Part shown: positions 42,281-49,682 of the stretch, piece after piece | Layout: the number at the start of each line of letters is the position of its first letter | Numbering within the stretch: position 1 is the stretch's first letter | Assembly (NCBI RefSeq): GCF_001683795.1 | Contig: NZ_LIGX01000041.1 | Location: 1-64,000, forward strand | Direction of reading: 5' to 3' | Origin: Neoakkermansia glycaniphila | GTDB taxonomy: Bacteria > Verrucomicrobiota > Verrucomicrobiia > Verrucomicrobiales > Akkermansiaceae | Length of the DNA: 64,000 nt | Program-made: the position numbers and the translations under genes | The notes under the pieces: model-generated | Told to the model about the DNA's origin: nothing | Seen by the model: the letters and a program-made list of their open reading frames with translations, nothing else | Database searches by the model: none

Positions 42281-42538
42281 CAGATATGGAAGGATGGTGA
42301 TAGCTGCCTGTCATGGTGCGCGCATGCAGTGTTCCATGCCTGTATTGGTTTTGCTTGTGAATGTTCCTTGCGGAGAAATCGCAATGAAGAGAATGCCGGC
42401 AAGAATCCATGTCGATTCCAACCGAGTTGTTCGGGGGTGACGCGTTTCCCAATGACGCAGCCAGAAGGAAACCAGAGTGGTGTTCGTTTGCTCCGGGGGT
42501 GGCAGATGGCCTTCAGATGGCGGTGCTGCCTGTTTCCG
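42281..42538. other. Gene-free stretch upstream of the amidase-domain gene
   Basis: 258 bases between the promoter above and the stop of the coiled-coil gene. Frames here are short and have no family character or signal peptide. I see no terminator for the coiled-coil gene; it may be a decayed gene fragment, but nothing proves this. Confidence 0.35.
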
Positions 42539-43171
42539 TTAATGGGGCATGGTGTTTTCCGTGCTGTGGAGCCGTTTTTGTTCTTTTTCGAGCATTGCCT
42601 GAGGCTCCTGAAGATCGGTCAGTCCCATCACATGGTTGTCGACTGCCTTTTGTACAAATGCCAGCCATGCGGACGATTGTTCGACGATGCGTTTTTGATG
42701 CTGCATGACGGTCTCTTTGGGTTCTCCTGACGCGATTGCCAAGTCTCTCCGGAAAAGGAGCAGGTTCAATTTGAGTTTGATAACGTTTTCTTCTTCTGTC
42801 TGACCAGCGGAAGCGAGCCGTTCCAGAGTGTCGATGCGTGTGTTGAAATTATCGATGATTTCTGCTGCAAGTTCTTTTTGTTTTTCGGATAATGTCTGTG
42901 GGGCCGTTTTGTGGCGGGAGAGTTCGAAGCGGGCCATGAGCCAGTTTCCCACGATAGTGAAATATTCATACCGTGAAATGTATCCTTGTTGCCACAGACG
43001 CTCCTGCCGGTTGATCTGCCGAGCCAAAGCCTGTTCACGGGCGGATAGTTCCTGTGCAGTCCGGATGGGGGTGAAGAGTGGGGTGTAATCTTTCAGGATT
43101 ACGGTTTCGTCTATCTCATTACTGTATGCGGTGTGCTGGAATGGAAGGAGGAAAGTGCAGGTGTCATACAT
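42539..43171 (-). CDS. Coiled-coil paralogue A
   Basis: A 210-residue mostly helical protein. It is related to the divergently transcribed paralogue B: EYFTIVGNWLMARFELSRH, LSEKQKELAAEIIDNFNTRIDTLERLASAG and VIKLKLNLLLFRRDLAI match B's EYYSAVGNLLCLQFALNRV, LTQRQKLLAEDIKDNFQKRLHFLANAH and LIKLRINALLFEREMLQL. The N-terminus (MYDTCTFLLPFQHTAYSNE) is only weakly hydrophobic and has no basic residue, so export is doubtful. No known family. It lies beside the amidase-domain gene on the same strand. Confidence 0.6.
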   Translation of the reverse strand: MYDTCTFLLPFQHTAYSNEIDETVILKDYTPLFTPIRTAQELSAREQALARQINRQERLWQQGYISRYEYFTIVGNWLMARFELSRHKTAPQTLSEKQKELAAEIIDNFNTRIDTLERLASAGQTEEENVIKLKLNLLLFRRDLAIASGEPKETVMQHQKRIVEQSSAWLAFVQKAVDNHVMGLTDLQEPQAMLEKEQKRLHSTENTMPH

Positions 43172-43224
43172 TGTTAGATTGATTTTGTTTACAACGAAAA
43201 AATAACATAATAACCTATTGGTCT

Positions 43225-43869
43225 ATGATATTTATTACCCCCCTATTCTATGTTTCCACTCTTGTTTGCACAACGGAAATGCCTGTTGACGTGCAAGGTG
43301 ATGATCGTGTCCTTACCGTGAAGGTGGAAGGATGTGTGCAATTGATGTCGCCGGGTGAGGATCAATCTTCACTGGAGAAGCAAATCGCCAAAGCCAAGGC
43401 CGAAGTCGAAGCTCAAATCAAGCGTTTGGAAGGCGGTGTCGGATCCTATTACGAGTATTATTCGGCTGTCGGTAATCTTTTATGCCTGCAGTTTGCCTTG
43501 AACCGTGTGGAGGATCCCAAGCCGAAGTTGACTCAGCGGCAGAAGCTGCTGGCGGAGGATATCAAGGACAATTTTCAGAAGAGGCTTCATTTCCTTGCAA
43601 ATGCTCATTTAGCAGGCATGGTCAATGGTGCGGAGTTGATCAAGTTGAGGATTAATGCCCTGTTGTTCGAGCGAGAGATGCTTCAGCTGTCCGTTTCGGC
43701 TCCCGGAGCCATTGTTTCCGTGCAGGAGAAGGTGGTGAAGGAAGCTCAGGCCCTGCTGGATGTGCGGCGTTCGCAAGCAGGAATAGCGACCAGTGAGGAA
43801 GTAGCGGCCGCAGAAGTGTTGCTTGCCCGTGAGAAGGCTCTTCTGGGTGAGCTGCGGAGTCGCTTGTAA
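43225..43869 (+). CDS. Coiled-coil paralogue B
   Basis: A 214-residue helical protein divergent from paralogue A, with 53 nt between the two starts. The first 16 residues (MIFITPLFYVSTLVCT) form a hydrophobic segment that may be an export signal without a basic start. Heptad-like helices with many Glu, Lys, Leu and Ala follow (SSLEKQIAKAKAEVEAQIKRLEGG, KVVKEAQALLDVRR, EEVAAAEVLLAREKALLGELRSR). It converges on the gene for the second PA14-like protein (43931-44800, minus). A possible promoter is TTGATT (43179-43184) with TAACAT (43203-43208). Confidence 0.6.
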   Translation: MIFITPLFYVSTLVCTTEMPVDVQGDDRVLTVKVEGCVQLMSPGEDQSSLEKQIAKAKAEVEAQIKRLEGGVGSYYEYYSAVGNLLCLQFALNRVEDPKPKLTQRQKLLAEDIKDNFQKRLHFLANAHLAGMVNGAELIKLRINALLFEREMLQLSVSAPGAIVSVQEKVVKEAQALLDVRRSQAGIATSEEVAAAEVLLAREKALLGELRSRL

Positions 43870-43930
43870 CGGGGGGAGGTGGAGAGGGAGCTATCTCCGT
43901 GTACCGAAGATAGCGCCTTGTTCGGATTAT

Positions 43931-44800
43931 TTATTTGTCGCAATAAAGGGTTGCCCAGCCGGGAGTCAGGACAGAGCTGTCAAAGGTCTGTTCGATTCCT
44001 TGTTCGGTGTAGTCGGGGGCCATGGGGTCCCACGATTGGATTGTCCAGGACAAGGCGACTTTTTGTGCACATGTTTGCGTCGCTTCGTCGTAGATGGGTT
44101 CTCCCATAAGGTGTGCATTGACGGCTTTGACGACGATTTTGTGCACTTTGCCGTCGCTGTTGACCATGACTTTTTCCGTAGGGGTGAAAGAGACGATTTC
44201 CGGTTCGCTGAATGTGCGTTGTTCCAGGGGTGCACCCGAACAGGTCGATTTGAGGTTGATGGTGAATTCAAGTTCGAATTTGGAGTCGGGTTGCCTGTAT
44301 TTGCCTTTGAAAGAGGTTGTGACTGCATGCGAATCATGGTCGGGGAGTGTGGTGGCGGAGAGGGTGAATCTGCATTTGGAGACGTTGTAACGGGGATCGT
44401 ATTCTGCCGGGTAGGTGGTGTTCTGGTGGGTGACGGTGATGTCGAACTGCCCCGCCTGAAGCATGGTGTGGTCCATTTTGCTCCATTCGGTGTGTCCTCC
44501 GCGTGGGCCTGCCGGTTCTACGTCGGGAGTCAGTCTGATTTCGAGTTGTTTGGTTCCGGTTGCCTTGTCGGTGACGGTGAGGGTGCCCCAGTCGTCGACG
44601 TTCAGGAATGCGAGGATGACGGCCCGCTGGCCTTCGGGGACAAGGAAGGGGATGGTGACGGTGTCCATGCTGTCCGCCGCGCTGGTGCCTTTGATGGTGT
44701 CTTCCTTGAAGAAGTTGCCTTCAAGGGAGGTGTACCATGTGTAGTTTTGTTCGTTGTATGCCGGCGTCGAGCTGATCGCCGGTTTGTTGTTGTTGCTCAT
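43931..44800 (-). CDS. Second protein with the PA14-like N-terminal module
   Basis: A 289-residue protein with no signal peptide; start MSNNNKPAISSTPAYNEQ is polar like that of the amidase protein. Residues about 45-145 align in outline with the amidase protein's module: ILAFLNVDDWGTLTV for its LKMTVDDSGYVKM, and LQAGQFDITVTHQNTTYPAEYDPRYN for LDAGFYYIEMHHENSIPDRDYPN. The C-terminal half is different: beta-like and with Cys in STCSG, QTCAQ and LYCDK, no catalytic motif known to me. It could carry another activity or only bind. It faces paralogue B. Confidence 0.6.
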   Translation of the reverse strand: MSNNNKPAISSTPAYNEQNYTWYTSLEGNFFKEDTIKGTSAADSMDTVTIPFLVPEGQRAVILAFLNVDDWGTLTVTDKATGTKQLEIRLTPDVEPAGPRGGHTEWSKMDHTMLQAGQFDITVTHQNTTYPAEYDPRYNVSKCRFTLSATTLPDHDSHAVTTSFKGKYRQPDSKFELEFTINLKSTCSGAPLEQRTFSEPEIVSFTPTEKVMVNSDGKVHKIVVKAVNAHLMGEPIYDEATQTCAQKVALSWTIQSWDPMAPDYTEQGIEQTFDSSVLTPGWATLYCDK

Positions 44801-45226
44801 ATTAAGATTTTGTTAATTTAAAGTTCGGTTTTGCGTTCTTCTCGCCGGTTTGTGTTCGTTGGCGAGGAACGGACTGATCTTAATATGTTAGAATGTGTGC
44901 TGCAACGGATCTCAAATGATGGGGTTTCGTGCCCGTGCGGGCATGTGTGTGTGTCGCCATGTGCCGTTTGTTGGTTGCCAGGCGTTTCTCCGGTCGACCG
45001 CGAGATGATGTATGATATTAATTAACGTGCGTGTTTTTCCGGTAAGGGAGACGGTGGCGCAAGGTTGGCGGGGGTATGTGGCCTATGTAGTGGCGCGAGT
45101 GCCAGAGGGTAGCAAGGTCGGCGTCGCGTTGCGGGATTTTGCGCCACTGCTGGAGCTACGCACCTGTGAGCGTTATTTGGGGGTGATCCGAATGTCTGCC
45201 CGGCAAGAATGATAGGCGGGTATATA
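44801..45226. other. Intergenic stretch with one doubtful small frame
   Basis: Between the second PA14-like gene and the tRNA-Glu terminator. The AT-rich part next to 44801 must hold the promoter of that gene, but no clear boxes were found. The rest has a 66-codon plus-strand frame listed separately. Confidence 0.4.
45012..45212 (+). CDS. Doubtful small protein
   Basis: A 66-residue frame with GWRGYVAYVVARVPEGSKVGVALRDF and a conserved-looking mix of residues, but no family. A TATGAT at 45011-45016 could be a -10, and then an in-frame GTG at 45027 would be the start; no -35 was found. The frame ends 20 nt before the hairpin that ends tRNA-Glu on the other strand, which could serve both. It may simply be chance. 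Confidence 0.2.
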   Translation: MILINVRVFPVRETVAQGWRGYVAYVVARVPEGSKVGVALRDFAPLLELRTCERYLGVIRMSARQE

Positions 45227-45262
45227 CCAAAAATCCCCGAAAGATGTGATCTTCCGGGGATT
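45227..45262 (-). terminator. Terminator of tRNA-Glu
   Basis: 13-bp stem AATCCCCGAAAGA (45232-45244) with TCTTCCGGGGATT (45250-45262), one G-U pair, TGTGA loop. On the minus strand the stem is followed by five T. Confidence 0.88.
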
Positions 45263-45274
45263 CTCTGTTGAAAT

Positions 45275-45350
45275 TGGCATCTGGTACGGGACTCGAACCC
45301 GTGTTGCCCGCGTGAAAGGCGGGAGTCCTAGACCGCTAGACGAACCAGAC
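45275..45350 (-). tRNA. tRNA-Glu (UUC)
   Basis: 76 nt including encoded CCA. Acceptor GTCTGGT pairs with ACCAGAT (first pair G-U), anticodon stem CCCGC/GCGGG with loop CTTTCAC, anticodon TTC; T-loop TTCGAGT with stem ACGGG/CCCGT. The D arm GTCTAGCGGTCTAGGAC is usual for tRNA-Glu. Confidence 0.96.
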
Positions 45351-45398
45351 GTTTCAGGTTTCGCTTCGTTGGCCCTTGCGGGCTACTGGCGCGGGCGG

Positions 45399-45427
45399 AG
45401 TGTAACAGGTTTGATGCGGGATGGCAA
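45399..45427 (-). promoter_or_regulatory. Promoter of tRNA-Glu
   Basis: On the minus strand TTGCCA (45422-45427), 17-nt spacer, TACACT (45399-45404). The 5' precursor would be about 43 nt. Same consensus as the pyrF and argD promoters. Confidence 0.75.
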
Positions 45428-45546
45428 GATTAAAATAGTATTTTTTGTGCTTTTTTTACGGATGTTTTTTTGTTCGCACCAAAAGTTCTGGCTATGAATG
45501 CTTTGGATGTGTGCCTGCGAAGCGGCGTGATCGTGCGGGGCTCGGT

Positions 45547-46428
45547 TTATTGGCCGCCGATGATGGTTTCGCGGTTGTCGCGCGCTTGTTCTAGCCAGGT
45601 ATGGAGGGTTTCCTTGTCCTGTATTTCAAGGAGGCGGATGAGTTCCGTGAGGTCGTCGAGGCAGGTGTGGAGGATTTCGCGGATGGCGCAGTCGTTTTCC
45701 CACAGGATATCGGTCCACATGGAGGGGGAACCGGAGCATACGCGGGTGGTGTCGCGGAAGCCTGTGGCGGCGAGGCTCTGAAGGTCGTGCATGCGGACGT
45801 CTCCCCGGGTGGCGGAGTAGGCGCAGAGGGCGGCGAGGACGTGGGGCATGTGCGAGATGCGTGCGACGGTGCGGTCATGGTGTTTGGATTCCATGAGGTA
45901 GCAGCGGCCGCCGAGGAGTTCCCAGAATTGCCGGAGGCGGTCGACGGTGTGTTCGGGTGCGGCGTGGTCGTTGGTGAGGACGATGCTTGCACCGCGGAAG
46001 AGTTCGGGGTAGGCGGCTTCGAGCCCCTGTTTTTCGGAGCCTGCCATGGGATGGGAGCCGATGAAGGTGTGGCCTTGTTCGTGCAACCAGGCTCCGGTGG
46101 TGCGGTGGACGTAGTTTTTGACGGAGCCGACATCCGTGACGATGGCGCCGGGCGCCAGGGACGGCGCGATTTGTTCGGCAAGGTCGCGGAATGCTCCGAT
46201 GGGTGTGGCGAGGACGACGAGGTCCGCACCGCGGACTGCTTCTGTCGGGTCGGTGCAAGCGGCATCTGCGATGCCCATGTCGAGAGCTTGCTGCAGGGTG
46301 GCTTCGCGCCGCGCCCAGAGGCGGATGGCCGCTGCGGGCATGGCGGCGCGTACGGCCATGGCCAGAGAGCCTCCAAGGAGGCCTGGGCCGAGGATGGTTA
46401 TGGTGCCGAAGGGCAGGGGTTCACTCAT
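45547..46428 (-). CDS. tyrA: Prephenate dehydrogenase (TyrA-type)
   Basis: A 293-residue NAD(P)-dependent dehydrogenase of tyrosine synthesis. The Rossmann fold opens with TITILGPGLLGGSLAMAVR; later come VLATPIGAFRDLAEQI, TDVGSVKNYV, GSHPMAGSEKQGLEAA (substrate His and Ser) and SHMPHVLAALCAYS. Prephenate or arogenate could be the substrate. It is monofunctional (no chorismate mutase part, no ACT domain). It stands apart from other aromatic genes. Confidence 0.93.
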   Translation of the reverse strand: MSEPLPFGTITILGPGLLGGSLAMAVRAAMPAAAIRLWARREATLQQALDMGIADAACTDPTEAVRGADLVVLATPIGAFRDLAEQIAPSLAPGAIVTDVGSVKNYVHRTTGAWLHEQGHTFIGSHPMAGSEKQGLEAAYPELFRGASIVLTNDHAAPEHTVDRLRQFWELLGGRCYLMESKHHDRTVARISHMPHVLAALCAYSATRGDVRMHDLQSLAATGFRDTTRVCSGSPSMWTDILWENDCAIREILHTCLDDLTELIRLLEIQDKETLHTWLEQARDNRETIIGGQ

Positions 46429-46516
46429 GTCGTTGCTTCACTCCACATGGCCGTTTCATGCGGCGGGTGCAAGTGCGGAATGCACTCCGGCGCCGGATGA
46501 TGGGCGTTTTCCGCCG

Positions 46517-47068
46517 TTACGGCACGATGAAGATGCCTTTGCCTCCGGGGGAGTACGGGTCGTAGAGTTTTTTGCCGCTGGGCTGGCGTTGCCCGGTTTT
46601 TTTGTCTACGATGCGGATGGTTTTGTTTCTGTCCGAGGGGCTGTATACTTCAAGCGGATTGCCCGGTACCGGGACGGCGACGGGGTGCTGGCTCGGTGTG
46701 ACGACCGGCTGGGTGGAGGTGATGGACGAGCCGGGGGCAGGCTGCGTGACGCCAGGAGTCGTGGAGATGACGGGCTTGGGCGGGTCGGGGATGACGGAGA
46801 TGGTGGGAGTCGTCGTCGGGGTCGGTGTGACGCCGGGTGCGGCGGTGGCGACGGTGCCCGGCTGCTGCTGGCCCGGGAAGCCGGTCGGCTGGTTCCACTG
46901 GTCGAGAGGGTTCGGCGTAGCAGTGGTCGGCGTGGGGACGACGGGTTGCTGGTGCTGGGTACGGACTCCGTACGGACGGTCATTGACCCGTGCCGGGATC
47001 TGGGTGCAGGATGCGAGAATCAGGCCGCTGGCGGCCAACGCGATTCCATAGATGTGGGTGGGTTTCAT
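46517..47068 (-). CDS. Pro/Thr-rich lipoprotein
   Basis: A 183-residue lipoprotein: MKPTHIYGIALAASGLILASC with lipobox LASC. The centre (about 40-135) is almost only Pro, Thr, Gln, Val, Gly, a flexible and perhaps glycosylated stalk. The last 45 residues are conserved-looking and basic: NPLEVYSPSDRNKTIRIVDKKTGQRQPSGKKLYDPYSPGGKG, which may bind peptidoglycan or a partner. No family recognised. It is divergent from ispG. Confidence 0.7.
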   Translation of the reverse strand: MKPTHIYGIALAASGLILASCTQIPARVNDRPYGVRTQHQQPVVPTPTTATPNPLDQWNQPTGFPGQQQPGTVATAAPGVTPTPTTTPTISVIPDPPKPVISTTPGVTQPAPGSSITSTQPVVTPSQHPVAVPVPGNPLEVYSPSDRNKTIRIVDKKTGQRQPSGKKLYDPYSPGGKGIFIVP

Positions 47069-47095
47069 GATGTGAACGTGTTTGTAACCGAGGTG

Positions 47096-47125
47096 ACGAT
47101 AAGGGATGGGGCGTTGTCAAGTCAA
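47096..47125 (-). promoter_or_regulatory. Promoter of the Pro/Thr-rich lipoprotein gene
   Basis: On the minus strand TTGACT (47120-47125), 18-nt spacer, TATCGT (47096-47101). Leader about 22 nt. Confidence 0.45.
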
Positions 47126-47154
47126 GGCTTTATTGTGTGTGTCCGATTCGGCGC

Positions 47155-47183
47155 TTGTCTTTTTGAGTCGGTGTATGTAGGAT
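47155..47183 (+). promoter_or_regulatory. Promoter of ispG
   Basis: TTGTCT (47155-47160), 17-nt spacer, TAGGAT (47178-47183). The transcript would start at about 47190, next to the ATG at 47191 and past the ATG at 47182, which decides the start. Confidence 0.5.
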
Positions 47184-47190
47184 GGCGGCC

Positions 47191-48954
47191 ATGATTACGG
47201 CTCAATCTCCCGGTTGGTTTCATTATGTGAGGCGCGTTTCGCGCGAGGTGATGGTGGGCGATGTGGGGATCGGCGGCGGGAATCCGATTCGGGTGCAGTC
47301 GATGCTGACGTCTGATACCAGAGATACGGCGGCTTGTGTGCGCGAGGCTCTGGCTTTGGCGGATGCGGGGTGCGAGCTGATTCGCCTGACGGCCCAGACG
47401 AGGGCGTATGCCGCCAATTTGGAGAATGTGGCACGCGAGCTGCGCGCTGCCGGGTGCCGGGTGCCGCTGGTGGCGGATATTCATTTCAAGCCGGATGCGG
47501 CGATGGAGGCGGCGAAGTGGGTGGAGAAGATTCGGATCAATCCCGGCAATTTCGTGGATAAGAAGAAGTTCGCGGAGCGTGATTATACGGATGCCGAGTA
47601 TGAGGAGGAGCTGGAGAGGCTGCGCGAGGAGTTTTCTCCTCTGGTGCGGTTCTGCAAGGAGCATGGCCGTGCGATGCGGCTGGGGGCGAATCACGGGTCT
47701 CTTTCCGACCGTATTCTGAATCGCTACGGCGATACGCCGGAGGGGATGGTGGAGAGTGCGCTGGAGTTCGCCCGCGTAGCGCATGATCTGGGTTACCATC
47801 AGTTGGTGTTTTCGATGAAGGCTTCCAATGTGAAGGTGATGATTGCAGCATACCGCCTGTTGGCGGAGCGGCTGGCTGCGGAGGGCGAGGGGTGGAATTA
47901 TCCTCTGCATCTGGGGGTGACGGAGGCGGGCGAGGGCGAGGATGGCCGGATCAAGAGCGCGATGGGTATCGGTTCTCTGCTGATGGACGGTTTGGGCGAT
48001 ACGCTGCGCGTGTCGCTGACGGAGGATGCGGTGTGCGAGGTGCCGGTGGCGTATGCGCTGGCTGCTCCTTTCCAGCCGGGGGTGAAGGCGGATGAGGTTC
48101 CTGCTGTGGAGCCCGAGCCGCCGCTGCCGTTCGATCCGCTGCATTTCCACAAGAGGATGGCGGGGCTGGGGATGGCATACGGGGTGAGGTACGGCTGGAA
48201 CGAGCCTGTGCGCGTGGTGCTGCCCGATGAGGCGTTTGCTGTTTTGGAGCCTCGTCGTGCGGCGTTGAAGGATTTTGCTCCTGAGCTTTCTTTGTCGCGG
48301 TTGGAGCCGGTGGAGGTTGATCCTCGGTCGCCGGAGTCGGTGGCCGCGCTGGATTCCCTGCTGGAGCCGACGATGGTGACGGTGGCGGATGGCGTGGATA
48401 TGGATGTGCCGGCAGCTTTCCGCCTGCTGGCCGCCGTGGTGGACGGGCGGCATCCGATTTTGCTGAAGGATACGCTGAAGCCTGATGCGCCGTGCGATGA
48501 GGATCCGGCCTTGCTGGCTTCCCGCCATATCGGCTCTCTGCTGTGCGACGGTATCGGAGATGCGGTGCTGGTGCGTTCGGAGAGGGATCCGGAGCGTGCG
48601 GCGAAGCTGGCTTTCAATATTCTTCAGGCGGCAGGCGTGCGGATCAGCAAGGCGGAGTATGTTTCCTGCCCGTCATGCGGCCGTACGCTGTACAATATTC
48701 AGGCGGCGACGGCTCGCATCCGCGCGGCGACGGATCACCTGAAGGGGGTGAAGATTGCGGTGATGGGGTGTATCGTGAACGGTCCGGGCGAGATGGCGGA
48801 TGCCGATTTCGGCTATGTGGGCGGTGCGCCGGATAAGATCAATCTGTATGTGGGGCATACGCCCGTGGAGTTCAATATTCCGCAGGAGGAGGCGGTGGAT
48901 CGCCTGGTGGCTCTGATCAAGGCGCATGGCCGCTGGATCCAGCGGGAGGAGTGA
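47191..48954 (+). CDS. ispG: 4-hydroxy-3-methylbut-2-enyl diphosphate synthase, long form
   Basis: A 587-residue IspG (GcpE) of the MEP isoprenoid pathway, reducing methylerythritol cyclodiphosphate. It is the long three-domain form seen in Bacteroidota, Chlamydia and plants rather than the 370-residue E. coli form. The N-terminal TIM barrel has PIRVQSMLTSDTRDT, CELIRLTAQTR, VADIHFKPDAAMEAA, RINPGNF, GANHGSLSDRI. The C-terminal [4Fe-4S] domain has YVSCPSCGRTLYN and VMGCIVNGPGEMADADFGYVGG, with three Cys. Between lies the long insert. An ATG nine bases upstream is less likely from the promoter position. Confidence 0.95.
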   Translation: MITAQSPGWFHYVRRVSREVMVGDVGIGGGNPIRVQSMLTSDTRDTAACVREALALADAGCELIRLTAQTRAYAANLENVARELRAAGCRVPLVADIHFKPDAAMEAAKWVEKIRINPGNFVDKKKFAERDYTDAEYEEELERLREEFSPLVRFCKEHGRAMRLGANHGSLSDRILNRYGDTPEGMVESALEFARVAHDLGYHQLVFSMKASNVKVMIAAYRLLAERLAAEGEGWNYPLHLGVTEAGEGEDGRIKSAMGIGSLLMDGLGDTLRVSLTEDAVCEVPVAYALAAPFQPGVKADEVPAVEPEPPLPFDPLHFHKRMAGLGMAYGVRYGWNEPVRVVLPDEAFAVLEPRRAALKDFAPELSLSRLEPVEVDPRSPESVAALDSLLEPTMVTVADGVDMDVPAAFRLLAAVVDGRHPILLKDTLKPDAPCDEDPALLASRHIGSLLCDGIGDAVLVRSERDPERAAKLAFNILQAAGVRISKAEYVSCPSCGRTLYNIQAATARIRAATDHLKGVKIAVMGCIVNGPGEMADADFGYVGGAPDKINLYVGHTPVEFNIPQEEAVDRLVALIKAHGRWIQREE

Positions 48955-49001
48955 TTGAGGCTGCGGGCCGGGGTGCCCGGCGGGTTTGAGGGGCGCCTTT
49001 T

Positions 49002-49229
49002 CTATTCGTCGAGCTTGAGGTCGAGGTGGGTGACGGAGCGCTGCGGCCTTGAGGCGAGGATGAGTGCCTGTTCGACGACGGCGTCCGAGTCTTCCTTGAA
49101 GCGGTAGGCGTTGCAGTTGGGGCAGATGTGGGTGAGCTTGTCCACGATGGAACCGCAGACGAGGCATACCTTGTAGGATGCCGGGTCATTGATGACGGTG
49201 TTTGCGATTTCCTTGCGATCTTGAGGCAT
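49002..49229 (-). CDS. Small zinc-ribbon protein
   Basis: A 75-residue protein with two Cys pairs, CLVCGS (about 22-25) and CPNCNAYRF (about 36-39), spaced like a rubredoxin-type zinc ribbon. The C-terminal half (DAVVEQALILASRPQRSVTHLDLKLDE) is helical then strand. No name can be given. Its promoter appears to be built into the terminator of rpsT, and its ATG lies at the transcript start. Confidence 0.7.
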   Translation of the reverse strand: MPQDRKEIANTVINDPASYKVCLVCGSIVDKLTHICPNCNAYRFKEDSDAVVEQALILASRPQRSVTHLDLKLDE

Positions 49230-49235
49230 GGGACG

Positions 49236-49264
49236 AGGATACAAAAACGAAGCGTCTCCTGCAA
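49236..49264 (-). promoter_or_regulatory. Promoter nested in the rpsT terminator
   Basis: On the minus strand TTGCAG (49259-49264), 17-nt spacer, TATCCT (49236-49241). The -35 lies in the loop side of the rpsT hairpin and the seventh base after the -10 is the A of the zinc-ribbon ATG (49229). Confidence 0.5.
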
Positions 49265-49277
49265 GGAGGCGCTTCGT
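49243..49277 (-). terminator. Terminator of rpsT
   Basis: 14-bp stem ACGAAGCGTCTCCT (49247-49260) with AGGAGGCGCTTCGT (49264-49277), one G-U pair. On the minus strand the stem is followed by TTTTTGT. Confidence 0.85.
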
Positions 49278-49305
49278 CAGCAAAAGTGAAATCCGAAAGG
49301 GATGT

Positions 49306-49569
49306 TCAGGCAAGTTTGGCGATTGCCTTGGCAGCCTTGCTCTTGTAGTTGGCGGCGCGGTTGGCGGGTACTTTCCCGGTCTTGGCGGCCTTGTCGATAG
49401 CGGAAGAGAAGGTGTTGTAGGCGGAAGCGGCAGCGGCGGCGTCGCCGGCGGCAATGGCTTCCACGATCTTCTTGCGAAGAGTGCGTACGCGGGAGTTGGC
49501 TGCGCGGTTGCGAGCGGTGCGCGTGGCGGTCTGGCGGATACGTTTCAGTGCGGATTTGGTGTGTGCCAT
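49306..49569 (-). CDS. rpsT: 30S ribosomal protein S20
   Basis: An 87-residue very basic helical protein: MAHTKSALKRIRQTATRTARNRAANSRVRTLRKK, then AAASAYNTFSSAIDKAAKTG and NRAANYKSKAAKAIAKL. It binds 16S rRNA. Monocistronic with its own promoter and terminator, as usual for rpsT. It is the second isolated ribosomal protein gene in the window after rpsN. Confidence 0.97.
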   Translation of the reverse strand: MAHTKSALKRIRQTATRTARNRAANSRVRTLRKKIVEAIAAGDAAAAASAYNTFSSAIDKAAKTGKVPANRAANYKSKAAKAIAKLA

Positions 49570-49611
49570 ATGTCTAGATGTAAAGGTGTCTTTCGCTTTT
49601 GCGTGCGGGGA

Positions 49612-49639
49612 AGCATAGTTGATTGTTCTGAAATGTCAA
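49612..49639 (-). promoter_or_regulatory. Promoter of rpsT
   Basis: On the minus strand TTGACA (49634-49639), 16-nt spacer, TATGCT (49612-49617). The leader is about 36 nt, long for this window, leaving room for S20 autocontrol. Confidence 0.65.
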
Positions 49640-49660
49640 GCTTATGTTTGCAAAAAAGTG

Positions 49661-49682
49661 TAAAAACAGGCGGATGCCTGTT
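49661..49682 (-). terminator. Terminator of the DciA-like gene
   Basis: 7-bp stem AACAGGC (49665-49671) with GCCTGTT (49676-49682), overlapping the stop codon. On the minus strand it is followed by TTTAC and a later T-run. Confidence 0.65.

Noticed and set aside
42266..42730. 154-codon plus-strand frame in the island
   Set aside because: Its second half is antisense to the coiled-coil gene, it has no family character, and its start lies over the amidase gene's promoter.
43890..43914. Hairpin GCTATCT / AGATAGC as a terminator between convergent genes
   Set aside because: The 7-bp stem has an 11-nt loop and no T-run on either strand.
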